A DNA stretch of 6,510 nucleotides from Actinomycetota bacterium. Lineage in GTDB: Bacteria > Actinomycetota > Thermoleophilia > Gaiellales > Gaiellaceae. The number at the start of each line of letters is the position of its first letter. The first letter of the stretch is position 1. Both the position numbers and the translations under genes were made by a program. The stretch covers positions 1 to 6,510 of the forward strand of contig JACCZA010000253.1 of assembly GCA_013696185.1 (NCBI GenBank). The letters are read 5' to 3'. Positions 1-5,623 of the stretch are shown here, one piece after another. The notes under the pieces were generated by a model. That model searched no databases, was not told the origin of the DNA, and was given only the letters and a program-made list of their open reading frames with translations.

Positions 1-1
1 G

Positions 2-592
2 GCCGCCTACCGCACGGCCGAGGAGCGCTACGCAGGCGCCCTGCGCGAGCGCAGCGCGGCCGCGACGGCTGCCGCAGCGGTCCGCCCGGCTGCCGAGGAG
101 GCCCGCAAGCGGCAGGCCGAGCGCTACGACGGCGCCCGCCGCCGCGAGGAGCTGATCACGTTCCTCCTGCGACTCGCCGTCGCGGCCGCGTCGTTCGTCG
201 TCGGCGTCGTCCTGCTCTCGCTGCTACGGCGGCGCAACTCTCGCTACCTACCGCTCGCGGGAGCGGTGGTTGCCCTCGGCGCGGTGCTCGCGCTCGTCGT
301 CACGGGCGACTATGTGACCGACTACTTCGACCCGTTCGAGCTCGGCCTGCTGCTGCTCTCGCTGTCGGGCGCGGCGATCACGCTCGTCGCGTTCTGGACG
401 CTCCAGCGCTACCTGCGCAGGAGGCTGCCGCAGCGGCGCGTGCGCAGGCGGCAGTGTCCCTTCTGCGGCTTCCTCGTCGGCGAGGGCGAGCACTGCGAGG
501 GCTGCGGCCGAGCCGTCGTGGCGGCGTGCGCGCGCTGCAGCGCGCCGCGGCGCGTCGGCACGCGCTTCTGCCGGGCCTGCGGCGAGGCCTGA
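2..592 (+). CDS. Membrane protein with C-terminal double zinc ribbon (5' truncated)
   Basis: The reading frame is open from the window edge to a TGA at 590-592, so only the last 196 residues are visible. Residues about 1-50 are charged and rich in Ala, Glu and Arg, and look like a coiled coil. Three hydrophobic segments follow at about 51-75, 83-101 and 113-134. A very basic stretch (about 136-150) leads to a C-terminal module with four CxxC pairs: C152/C155, C165/C168, C176/C179 and C190/C193. This is the pattern of a double zinc ribbon and should bind two zinc ions on the cytoplasmic side. The positive-inside rule fits that orientation, given the Arg-rich linker. A GTG at 266 is an internal codon, because the frame is coding-like well upstream of it. 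I do not recognise a specific family. Zinc ribbons at membrane protein tails often serve protein contacts or regulation, but the role here is unknown. Confidence 0.75.
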   Translation, partial: AAYRTAEERYAGALRERSAAATAAAAVRPAAEEARKRQAERYDGARRREELITFLLRLAVAAASFVVGVVLLSLLRRRNSRYLPLAGAVVALGAVLALVVTGDYVTDYFDPFELGLLLLSLSGAAITLVAFWTLQRYLRRRLPQRRVRRRQCPFCGFLVGEGEHCEGCGRAVVAACARCSAPRRVGTRFCRACGEA

Positions 593-594
593 GG

Positions 595-616
595 CGCGAG
601 CGCGCGGCCGCTCGCG
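595..616. terminator. Inverted repeat between convergent genes, candidate two-way terminator
   Basis: A perfect 8-bp inverted repeat (CGCGAGCG at 595-602, CGCTCGCG at 609-616) with a 6-base loop fills nearly all of the 27-bp gap between two convergent genes. There is no T-run on either side, so it would be a GC-only hairpin terminator of the kind often proposed in high-GC actinobacteria. Position and symmetry support a shared terminator. Activity is inferred. Confidence 0.5.
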
Positions 617-619
617 GGC

Positions 620-1390
620 TCAGCGACCGCCGAAGCGGGCCGGACGCCGCTCGAGGAAGGCGGCGACTCCCTCCGCGAAGTCCTCGGTGCGAGTGGCGGC
701 CGACTGGAGCTCGGCCTCCAGCCGCAGCTGCTCCTCGAGCGTCGCCGTCGTCGCGTGCTCGAACAGCCGCTTCGTCATGCCCACCGCGCGGGTCGGGAGG
801 GCGGCGTAGGTGGCGGCGAGCTGCGCCGCTCGCTGCGGCAGGCGCTCGTCCTCCACCACCTCGGAGACGAGTCCCCAGTCCTCGGCCTCCCGCGCCGACA
901 GGCGCCGGTTCGCAGTCATCCAGGCGAACGCGCGCGCGAAGCCGAGCAGGCGGTTGAGGAAGAAGGTGCCGCCGGAGTCGGGCACGAGCCCGATGCCGAT
1001 GAACGCGGGGACGAACGTGGCCGATTCGGCGGCGATGCGAATGTCGCACGCGCAGGCGAGCGAGAGGCCGGCGCCGGCCGCCGGTCCGTTGATCGCGGCG
1101 ATCACGGGCTTCTCGAGCGCGCGGATCGCGCGCACGTTCGGGTGGTAGGTCTGCTCGAGCGTGTCGCGGATGTCGCCGGGCGCGTCGCGAAACTCGGTCA
1201 GGTCCTGGCCGACGCAGAACCCCCGGCCCGCCCCGGTGATCACGACGGCCCGCACGTCGGGTGAGCGCGCCTCGTCGAGACCCGCGGCGAGGCCCGCGTG
1301 CACCGCCCGGTTGAACGCGTTCAGCACCTCGGGGCGGTTCAGCGTGATCCTCAGCACAGCGCCCTCCCGCTCGACCATGACCTCGGCCAC
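620..1390 (-). CDS. Enoyl-CoA hydratase/isomerase family protein, PaaG-like
   Basis: A 256-residue crotonase-fold enzyme of normal family length. The CoA-binding and oxyanion-hole signatures are visible: GRGFCVGQDL at about 55-64 and the NGPAAGAG stretch at about 101-108. The two glutamates of classical enoyl-CoA hydratases are absent; by eye they align with Ser110 and Phe130. Instead there is IGLVPDSGGT at 133-142, with Asp138 at the place of the catalytic aspartate of PaaG-type 1,2-epoxyphenylacetyl-CoA isomerases and related delta3-delta2 enoyl-CoA isomerases. The C-terminal part (LEEQLRLEA, then EGVAAFLERR) is also PaaG-like. An isomerase acting on an acyl-CoA double bond or epoxide is therefore more likely than a hydratase; the substrate is unknown. 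The GTG start at 1390 was chosen because an AGGAGG lies 4 bases upstream, while the in-frame ATG at 1378 is 16 bases from it. No other phenylacetate-pathway gene is in the window. Confidence 0.85.
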   Translation of the reverse strand: MAEVMVEREGAVLRITLNRPEVLNAFNRAVHAGLAAGLDEARSPDVRAVVITGAGRGFCVGQDLTEFRDAPGDIRDTLEQTYHPNVRAIRALEKPVIAAINGPAAGAGLSLACACDIRIAAESATFVPAFIGIGLVPDSGGTFFLNRLLGFARAFAWMTANRRLSAREAEDWGLVSEVVEDERLPQRAAQLAATYAALPTRAVGMTKRLFEHATTATLEEQLRLEAELQSAATRTEDFAEGVAAFLERRPARFGGR

Positions 1391-1394
1391 CGTT

Positions 1395-1400
1395 CCTCCT
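1395..1400 (-). promoter_or_regulatory. Shine-Dalgarno site of the PaaG-like gene
   Basis: On the minus strand AGGAGG precedes the GTG at 1390 with a 4-base spacer. It decides the start in favour of GTG over the ATG four codons further in. It is one of the few strong ribosome binding sites in the window. Confidence 0.65.
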
Positions 1401-1482
1401 CTCGTCGTTTGCGCTCGCTCGTCACGATCTTGGCGCATCCGCGGCACCCGCCCGTCCACAAGCACGCGGTAGCCTCTGCTCA

Positions 1483-1510
1483 GGGGGGTGAGATCCCCCT
1501 CGGGGGGTCT
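1483..1510. repeat. G-run / C-run inverted repeats in the gap between chorismate mutase and PaaG-like gene
   Basis: The 189-bp gap 1391-1579 holds no gene I can support. Near its middle lie a run of six G (1483-1488), five C (1495-1499) and six G (1502-1507). The C-run can pair with either G-run, giving two mutually exclusive hairpins. Positions 1491-1510 form an imperfect palindrome: 9-bp arms with one mismatch around a 2-bp centre. It lies about 70 bases downstream of the chorismate mutase stop and about 100 bases upstream of the PaaG-like start. It could be a terminator of the first gene or an operator of the second. No T-run follows. Confidence 0.4.
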
Positions 1511-1579
1511 GCCTTCGTCCGGAAATCGCCGCGCCTCGGGCAGCAGCCGCCCTCGTCCCGCCGGCGTCGTCCGTGCTCC

Positions 1580-1876
1580 TCAGCGCCCGCCCGGTTCTGC
1601 CCGTCCGAGCTCCCGCTTCGTCAGCGCCAGGATCTCGGTGTAGATCTCCCGCAGCCCCTCCGCCGAGAGCGGCCCCGCGTTGGCCCGCTGCAGATCCTCG
1701 AGCAGCTGCGCCTCACGCCGGGGATCGAGGAACGGCAGTCCGCTGCGATCCTTGTGCGCGCGCAGGCGCGCGACGAGCTCCAGGCGCGCATTCAGAGCCG
1801 CGAGAAGCTCGAGGTCCCGCGCCGAGATCTGCCCTCGCAGCGCCGCGACGACCGGGTCGAGCTCCTGCCCGCTCAC
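1580..1876 (-). CDS. aroQ: Chorismate mutase, AroQ (type II) class
   Basis: A small all-helical protein of 98 residues with the chosen GTG start, matching the family's usual 90-100. It converts chorismate to prephenate, the branch point toward tyrosine and phenylalanine. Aligned by eye to the E. coli chorismate mutase domain without gaps through the first two helices, the catalytic residues are all present: Arg14 (Arg11 in E. coli), Arg31 (Arg28), Lys42 (Lys39), Asp51 (Asp48), Arg54 (Arg51) and Glu55 (Glu52). The stretch around GLPFLDPRRE is typical of the family. The E. coli Gln88 position falls on Leu or next to a Glu in the sequence TKRELGR, so that residue is not clearly conserved. The start is uncertain: GTG codons at 1876, 1915 and 1936 are in frame and none has a good ribosome binding site. 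I chose 1876 because homology begins just after it. The gene is divergent from DAHP synthase, its functional partner in mycobacteria. Confidence 0.85.
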   Translation of the reverse strand: MSGQELDPVVAALRGQISARDLELLAALNARLELVARLRAHKDRSGLPFLDPRREAQLLEDLQRANAGPLSAEGLREIYTEILALTKRELGRAEPGGR

Positions 1877-1950
1877 GGGCGCGGCGGGGACGGGGCGAGC
1901 GCGCGCATGGCGCACGTCTATCGCATTCGCGGGCACCGTGGCCGGCCAGG

Positions 1951-1966
1951 GAGTGCCGTTACACTC
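1951..1966. promoter_or_regulatory. Inverted repeat overlapping the DAHP synthase promoter, candidate operator
   Basis: GAGTG at 1951-1955 and CACTC at 1962-1966 form a perfect 5-bp inverted repeat with a 6-base spacer. The right arm lies across the proposed -10 element. It sits between divergent chorismate mutase and DAHP synthase genes, where one regulator could control both. The arms are short, so chance is possible. Confidence 0.3.
1960..1965 (+). promoter_or_regulatory. Candidate -10 element (TACACT) for leaderless DAHP synthase mRNA
   Basis: TACACT ends 6 bases before the ATG at 1972, so transcription would begin at or beside the start codon. No Shine-Dalgarno sequence lies at a useful distance; the nearest purine-rich run (GGGAG) is about 18 bases away. 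Both facts fit a leaderless transcript, which is common in actinobacteria. I see no convincing -35 hexamer. Confidence 0.45.
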
Positions 1967-1971
1967 ACTCG

Positions 1972-3333
1972 ATGTCGAGCTCGACCGCACCGGCGAGACC
2001 CGCTCTCGGCTGGCGCTCGGCCCCCGCCGAGCAGCAGGCGGCGTGGCCCGACGAGGCTCGCGCGCAGGCAGTTCGCAGGCGCCTGGCCGGGTTGCCGCCG
2101 CTCGTCTTCGCCGGCGAAGCGCGCGAGCTGACCGCCGCGCTCGCCCAGGCGGCCGCCGGGCGGGCGTTCGTCCTCCAGGCGGGCGACTGCGCCGAGTCCT
2201 TCCACGACTTCGCAGCCGTCACGATCCGCGAGAAGCTGAAGATCCTGCTGCAGATGGCGGCCGTGCTGACCTGGGGCGCGACGCTGCCCGTCGTCAAGGT
2301 CGGCCGCATGGCCGGACAGTTCGTGAAGCCGCGCTCCTCTCCCACCGAGCGCGTCGGCGACCTCGAGTTGCCGTCCTTCCGCGGGCACATGGTGAACGGC
2401 GAGGCGCCGACGCCCGAGGCGCGCACCCCCGACCCCGAGCGCATGCTCGAGGGCTACCACCAGTCGGCGGCAACCCTCAACCTGCTCCGTGCGTTCACGA
2501 AGGGCGGCTTCGCGGACCTGCAGCGGGTGCAGGGCTGGAACCAGGAGTTCGTCGCCACCTCGCGCGAGGGCCGCCGCTACGAGCAGACGGCCGCCGAGAT
2601 CGAGCGCGCGCTGCGCTTCATGGCCGCCTGCGGCATCGAGGTCAGCGCGGCCGAGCAGCTGCGCCAGGTCACGCTGTGGACGAGCCACGAAGGCCTGCTG
2701 CTCGACTACGAGGAGGCGCTCACGCGCAGGGACTCGCTCACGGGCGACCTCTACGACTGCTCAGCGCACATGCTCTGGATCGGGCAGCGCACCCGCAGGA
2801 TCGACGGCGCGCACGTCGAGTTCTTCGCAGGCGTGAAGAATCCACTCGGCGTCAAGCTCGGCCCCGACGCCTCGGCCGCAGAGGTGCTCGCCCTCTGCGA
2901 GCGGCTCAACCCGGAGCGGATTCCCGGGCGGCTGACGCTCATCACCCGTCTCGGAGCGGAACGGATCGCCGACCTGCTCCCGCCGCTCCTCGCCTCGGTC
3001 CGGGAGGCCGGTCACCCCGCCGTCTGGATCTGCGATCCGATGCACGCGAACGTCTACACGACCTCTTCGGGACGGAAGACGCGCCATTTCGACACGATCA
3101 TGGCGGAGCTCGAGGGATTCTTCGCGGCGCACGAGGCGGAGGGCACGTGGCCGGGCGGCGTCCATCTCGAGTTCACGGGTGACGACGTGACCGAGTGCCT
3201 CGGCGGCTCGGATCGAGTCGGCGAGGACGAGCTCGACGCCCGCTACATGACGCTTTGCGACCCGCGCCTGAACGGTCGCCAGTCGCTCGAGCTCGCCTTC
3301 CGGGTGGCGGAGCGCATGCGCGCCCGGCGCTGA
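1972..3333 (+). CDS. aroG: Class II 3-deoxy-7-phosphoheptulonate (DAHP) synthase
   Basis: A 453-residue enzyme, close to the roughly 460 of the mycobacterial class II (plant-like) enzyme. It joins phosphoenolpyruvate and erythrose 4-phosphate to DAHP, the first step of the shikimate pathway, in the cytoplasm. The four metal ligands are in place: Cys73 (in QAGDCAE), His358 (in DPMHAN), Glu400 (in HLEFTGDD) and Asp430 (in LCDPRLN). The spacings 358-400-430 equal those of the M. tuberculosis ligands 369-411-441 as I remember them. Other signatures are VVKVGRMAGQFVKPRS, the SHEGLLLDYE stretch, GVKNPLGVKLGP and LITRLG. The frame is open much further upstream, but that part runs antisense to chorismate mutase. 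ATG 1972 is the first sensible start and lies just after a promoter-like -10. The stop overlaps the next gene's ATG by one base (TGATG), so the two are cotranscribed and probably translationally coupled. Confidence 0.95.
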   Translation: MSSSTAPARPALGWRSAPAEQQAAWPDEARAQAVRRRLAGLPPLVFAGEARELTAALAQAAAGRAFVLQAGDCAESFHDFAAVTIREKLKILLQMAAVLTWGATLPVVKVGRMAGQFVKPRSSPTERVGDLELPSFRGHMVNGEAPTPEARTPDPERMLEGYHQSAATLNLLRAFTKGGFADLQRVQGWNQEFVATSREGRRYEQTAAEIERALRFMAACGIEVSAAEQLRQVTLWTSHEGLLLDYEEALTRRDSLTGDLYDCSAHMLWIGQRTRRIDGAHVEFFAGVKNPLGVKLGPDASAAEVLALCERLNPERIPGRLTLITRLGAERIADLLPPLLASVREAGHPAVWICDPMHANVYTTSSGRKTRHFDTIMAELEGFFAAHEAEGTWPGGVHLEFTGDDVTECLGGSDRVGEDELDARYMTLCDPRLNGRQSLELAFRVAERMRARR

Positions 3334-4427
3334 TGGTCGCCCGCCTCGCGATCGTCGGCACGGGCCTGATCGGCGCGTCGATCGGCCTGGCCGCCAAGCG
3401 GGCCGGAGTCGGGCACGTGGTCGCCTTCGACGCCGATCCCGGCACGGCCGCGATCGCGCTCGAGCGCGGTGCCGCCGACGAGGCTGCCGAGTCGCTCCCC
3501 GGGGCGCTCGAGGGCGCCGAGCTGGCAGTCGTCGCCGTCCCCGTTGGCCGCCTCGCGCCGCAGGTGAGCGAGGTCTTGGCGGCGAGCGAGGGCGCGTGCA
3601 CCGTCACCGACGTCGGCTCCACGAAAGCGGGTGTCTGTGCGGCAGCCGGCGGGTCGCCCCGGTTCGTCGGCGGTCACCCGGTCGCAGGCTCGGAAGGGCG
3701 GGGCCCCGGGCACGCGCGGGCCGAGCTGTTCGACGGGGCCACCTGGTTCCTGACGCCGACGGCGGCCACCGAGCCCGCCCGCCATCGCGTCGTGCACGGC
3801 TTCGTCACCGCCCTCGGTGCGAGGCCGATCGCGGTCGAGCCGCTCGCCCACGACAGGCTCGTCGCGCTCACGAGCCACCTGCCGCACGCGCTCGCGAACG
3901 TGCTCATCAACCAGGCGGGGGCGACGCGCGTCGACGGCCACGATCCCCTGGCGGGAGCGGGGGGCTCGCTGCGGGACATGACACGGGTCGCCGGCGCCAA
4001 CCCCCGGATCTGGGTCGACATCTTCCTCGAGAACGCCGCCGAGCTCCGCGCGTCGCTCGGCGAGCACCGGAGACGCCTCGACGAGCTCGACCGCGCGCTC
4101 GGCGACGGCGACGCCGGCTACCTCGCCCGCTGGATCGGCGAGGCCTCGGTGAACCGCCGGCGCATGCTGGCCGAGGCCTACGGCGAGCGCCAGCCCCTCC
4201 ACCGGCTCTCGGTGCACGTGCCGGACCGGCCGGGCGTCCTCGCCGGCGTCACGCAGGCACTCGGCGCCGAGCGGATCAACATCGAGGACTTCGAGCTGCA
4301 GCACCGCTCGGTCGAGAGCGGCGGCGTCCTGACGCTCCTCGTCGGCGGCCGGCAGGAGGCCGAGCGGGCAGCCGCCGTGCTGGAGGCGCAGGGCTACACC
4401 GCCGTCGTCTCGCTCGTCGAGGCCTGA
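3333..4427 (+). CDS. tyrA: Prephenate dehydrogenase with C-terminal ACT domain
   Basis: A 364-residue protein that oxidatively decarboxylates prephenate to 4-hydroxyphenylpyruvate, the precursor of tyrosine. The N-terminal Rossmann motif GTGLIG (9-14) is followed by Asp33 at the end of the second strand, which points to NAD rather than NADP. Catalytic-site residues known from TyrA structures are visible: Ser96 (VGSTK), His115 (GGHPVAGSE), His182 (SHLPH) and Arg218 (DMTRVA). Residues about 289-364 form an ACT domain, with LHRLSVHVPDRPGVLAGV at its start and EDFELQH after its first helix. ACT domains bind amino acids, so feedback by tyrosine or another aromatic amino acid is likely but inferred. 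The ATG at 3333 shares its A with the upstream stop and has no ribosome binding site of its own, so coupled translation is expected. It is not fused to chorismate mutase, which is encoded separately just upstream and divergent. Confidence 0.95.
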   Translation: MVARLAIVGTGLIGASIGLAAKRAGVGHVVAFDADPGTAAIALERGAADEAAESLPGALEGAELAVVAVPVGRLAPQVSEVLAASEGACTVTDVGSTKAGVCAAAGGSPRFVGGHPVAGSEGRGPGHARAELFDGATWFLTPTAATEPARHRVVHGFVTALGARPIAVEPLAHDRLVALTSHLPHALANVLINQAGATRVDGHDPLAGAGGSLRDMTRVAGANPRIWVDIFLENAAELRASLGEHRRRLDELDRALGDGDAGYLARWIGEASVNRRRMLAEAYGERQPLHRLSVHVPDRPGVLAGVTQALGAERINIEDFELQHRSVESGGVLTLLVGGRQEAERAAAVLEAQGYTAVVSLVEA

Positions 4428-4457
4428 CCCCGCCGCGGGCCCGCCCCCCAACCGCCC

Positions 4458-5273
4458 CTACGAGCTCCGGCGCTCCAGGAAGCGCCTGACCGCGTCCTGC
4501 GTCTCGTCGGCCAGCATCGACATCGAGAGCCAGTCGCGCGCGTGCCCCACGGTCCCGTTCCAGGCCAGGTCGCGCCAGAAGTTGAGCTGCTGCTTGGCGT
4601 AGCGCGTCGTCTGCGGCAGCTTGCGCGTGAGCTGCTCGACCCACCGATCGACTGCCGCGTCGAGCTCGGCCGCGGGGACAGCGCGGTTGACGAGCCCCCA
4701 CTCCGCCGCCTGCGCAGCCGGGATGCGCTCACCGAGCAGGATGATCTCCCTGGCGCGCCGATCGCCGACCATGAGCTGGAGCCACTGGGTCGCCCCGCCG
4801 GCCGGGACGGAGCCGTGCTCGAGCCCGACGTGCTGGATGAACGCGTCGTCAGCCATGACCGCCAGGTCGCAGGCCATCTGCAACTCGTTGCCGCCCCCGA
4901 CAGCGATCCCGTTCACGCGCGCGATCGTCGGCTTGCCGATCTCGCGCAGCCGGTCGTGCATGTCCTTGAACGCGCCGAACCACTTCCAGTACTCCTGCGG
5001 CTCGCCGAGAAGGTCCTCGCCCCATGTGCGCAGGTCGGCGCCGACGCAGAACGCCCTGCCGGCCCCGGTGATCACGAGAACCCGGATCTCGTCGTCCCAG
5101 GACACGTCCTCGCAGGCGCGTGCCAGCTCGCGCAGGGACCGGAAGTCGAGCGCGTTCAGGACGTCCGGGCGGTCGAGCGTGATCGTCGCCCGCGGCGGCG
5201 CCTTCTCGTAGACGATCCGCTCGAGCCCGAGCTCGCTCGGCGGAAGCGGCAGCGGGCGGCTCGGCTCGCTCAC
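4458..5273 (-). CDS. Crotonase-fold enoyl-CoA hydratase/isomerase family protein (atypical, MenB/BadI-like features)
   Basis: A 271-residue crotonase-superfamily protein. Visible signatures are LDRPDVLNALD (33-43), the oxyanion-hole segment GRAFCVGADLR (72-82) and NGIAVGGGNELQMACD (121-136). The first catalytic glutamate of hydratases is present (Glu130), but the second aligns with Gly150 in QHVGLEHGSVPAGG. A glycine there is also seen in MenB-type naphthoyl-CoA synthases, and the residues near 95-107 (EYWKWFGAFKDMHD) are rich in aromatics. I therefore doubt simple hydration. Ring-opening hydrolase or isomerase activity on a bulky acyl-CoA is possible but not proven. The C-terminal helix (LNFWRDLAWNGTVGHARDW onward) is long and Trp-rich. 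The GTG start lies in a GTGA overlap with the stop of the EthD-like gene upstream, so the two are translationally coupled. It converges on tyrA across a 30-bp gap that contains only a 10-bp GC palindrome (4435-4444). Confidence 0.85.
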   Translation of the reverse strand: MSEPSRPLPLPPSELGLERIVYEKAPPRATITLDRPDVLNALDFRSLRELARACEDVSWDDEIRVLVITGAGRAFCVGADLRTWGEDLLGEPQEYWKWFGAFKDMHDRLREIGKPTIARVNGIAVGGGNELQMACDLAVMADDAFIQHVGLEHGSVPAGGATQWLQLMVGDRRAREIILLGERIPAAQAAEWGLVNRAVPAAELDAAVDRWVEQLTRKLPQTTRYAKQQLNFWRDLAWNGTVGHARDWLSMSMLADETQDAVRRFLERRSS

Positions 5274-5551
5274 TCCGAGACGTCTGCGAAGTGCACCTGG
5301 AACGGGATCCCGAGCGCCATCGCATCCTTGCCGGTCGCCGCGAACTCGGGCGTCCGCGCTGCCGCCCGGAAGGCATCGCGGTCCGCGAACTCCCACTCGG
5401 CGTAGTAGGCAAACTTCGGCTCGCCCACGGGTGCGCCGAAGACCTTGCCGTGGCGGAAGGTGCCGCCCTCGACCCGCCGGCAGAGCTCCGCGTGCTGCTC
5501 GTAGCGCTCGGGCTCGGGCTCGCTCTCGTAGACGACGAACACTCGAATCAC
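5270..5551 (-). CDS. EthD-family small protein (dimeric alpha/beta barrel)
   Basis: A 93-residue protein whose layout fits the EthD-like dimeric ferredoxin-like fold. The first strand (IRVFVVYE) is followed by a helix with YEQHAELCRRV, a HGKVFGAPVGEPKFAYYAEW segment, then a helix and the ending PFQVHFADVSE. The His in YEQH is the usual conserved position in the first helix. Members of this fold include small decarboxylases, isomerases and accessory proteins of catabolic clusters; some have no known catalysis. GTG 5551 was chosen because GGGAG lies 4 bases upstream of it. It is the first gene of a two-gene unit: its TGA overlaps the GTG of the crotonase-like gene by four bases. That points to a shared pathway, perhaps degradation of an aromatic or alicyclic acid, but no substrate can be named. 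Confidence 0.8.
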   Translation of the reverse strand: MIRVFVVYESEPEPERYEQHAELCRRVEGGTFRHGKVFGAPVGEPKFAYYAEWEFADRDAFRAAARTPEFAATGKDAMALGIPFQVHFADVSE

Positions 5552-5580
5552 GTCACTCCCTTCGTCCGCGGAGCGCCGAG

Positions 5581-5590
5581 CGTATAGCTT
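5581..5590. promoter_or_regulatory. Shared AT-containing core between divergent EthD-like and DMT genes
   Basis: CGTATAGCTT stands out in a GC-only background. Read on the plus strand it offers TATAGC (5583-5588) as a -10 for the leader ORF and DMT gene. Read on the minus strand it offers TATACG (5586-5581) as a -10 for the EthD-like gene, leaving a short leader with GGGAG. I see no good -35 hexamer in either direction. Confidence 0.4.
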
Positions 5591-5608
5591 CGCCGCGAGC
5601 CCCCCGAC

Positions 5609-5618
5609 GGAGGAGGAA
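5609..5618 (+). promoter_or_regulatory. Strong Shine-Dalgarno site serving the 21-codon upstream ORF
   Basis: GGAGGAGGAA is the best ribosome binding site on the plus strand. It stands 7 bases (from the last G) before the GTG at 5624 and about 70 bases before the DMT gene's ATG at 5686. By position it serves the small upstream ORF. The DMT start itself has no such site. Confidence 0.6.
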
Positions 5619-5623
5619 CCGGC

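Noticed and set aside
1391..1465. Upstream extension of the PaaG-like gene to 1465
   Set aside because: The AGGAGG at 1395-1400 would be inside the gene, and the added residues do not resemble the crotonase N-terminus.
1573..1971. N-terminal extension of the DAHP synthase frame back to 1573
   Set aside because: It is antisense to chorismate mutase, is Arg/Pro/Ala-rich low-complexity sequence, and would make the protein about 130 residues longer than the family.
1680..3182. 500-codon plus-strand frame
   Set aside because: It is an out-of-frame shadow of chorismate mutase and DAHP synthase with Arg/Ala-rich low-complexity translation.
3243..4451. Long open frame of about 400 codons on the minus strand
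   Set aside because: It is the antisense shadow of tyrA, which has clear NAD-binding, catalytic and ACT motifs; the shadow has none.
4428..4457. Terminator in the tyrA/crotonase convergent gap
   Set aside because: Only a 10-bp GC palindrome without loop (4435-4444) and C-runs are present, which is too weak to call a terminator.
4542..5405. Plus-strand frame of about 287 codons opposite the crotonase-like gene
   Set aside because: It is antisense to two genes with recognisable folds and overlapping start/stop signals. Its length is expected where GC is this high.
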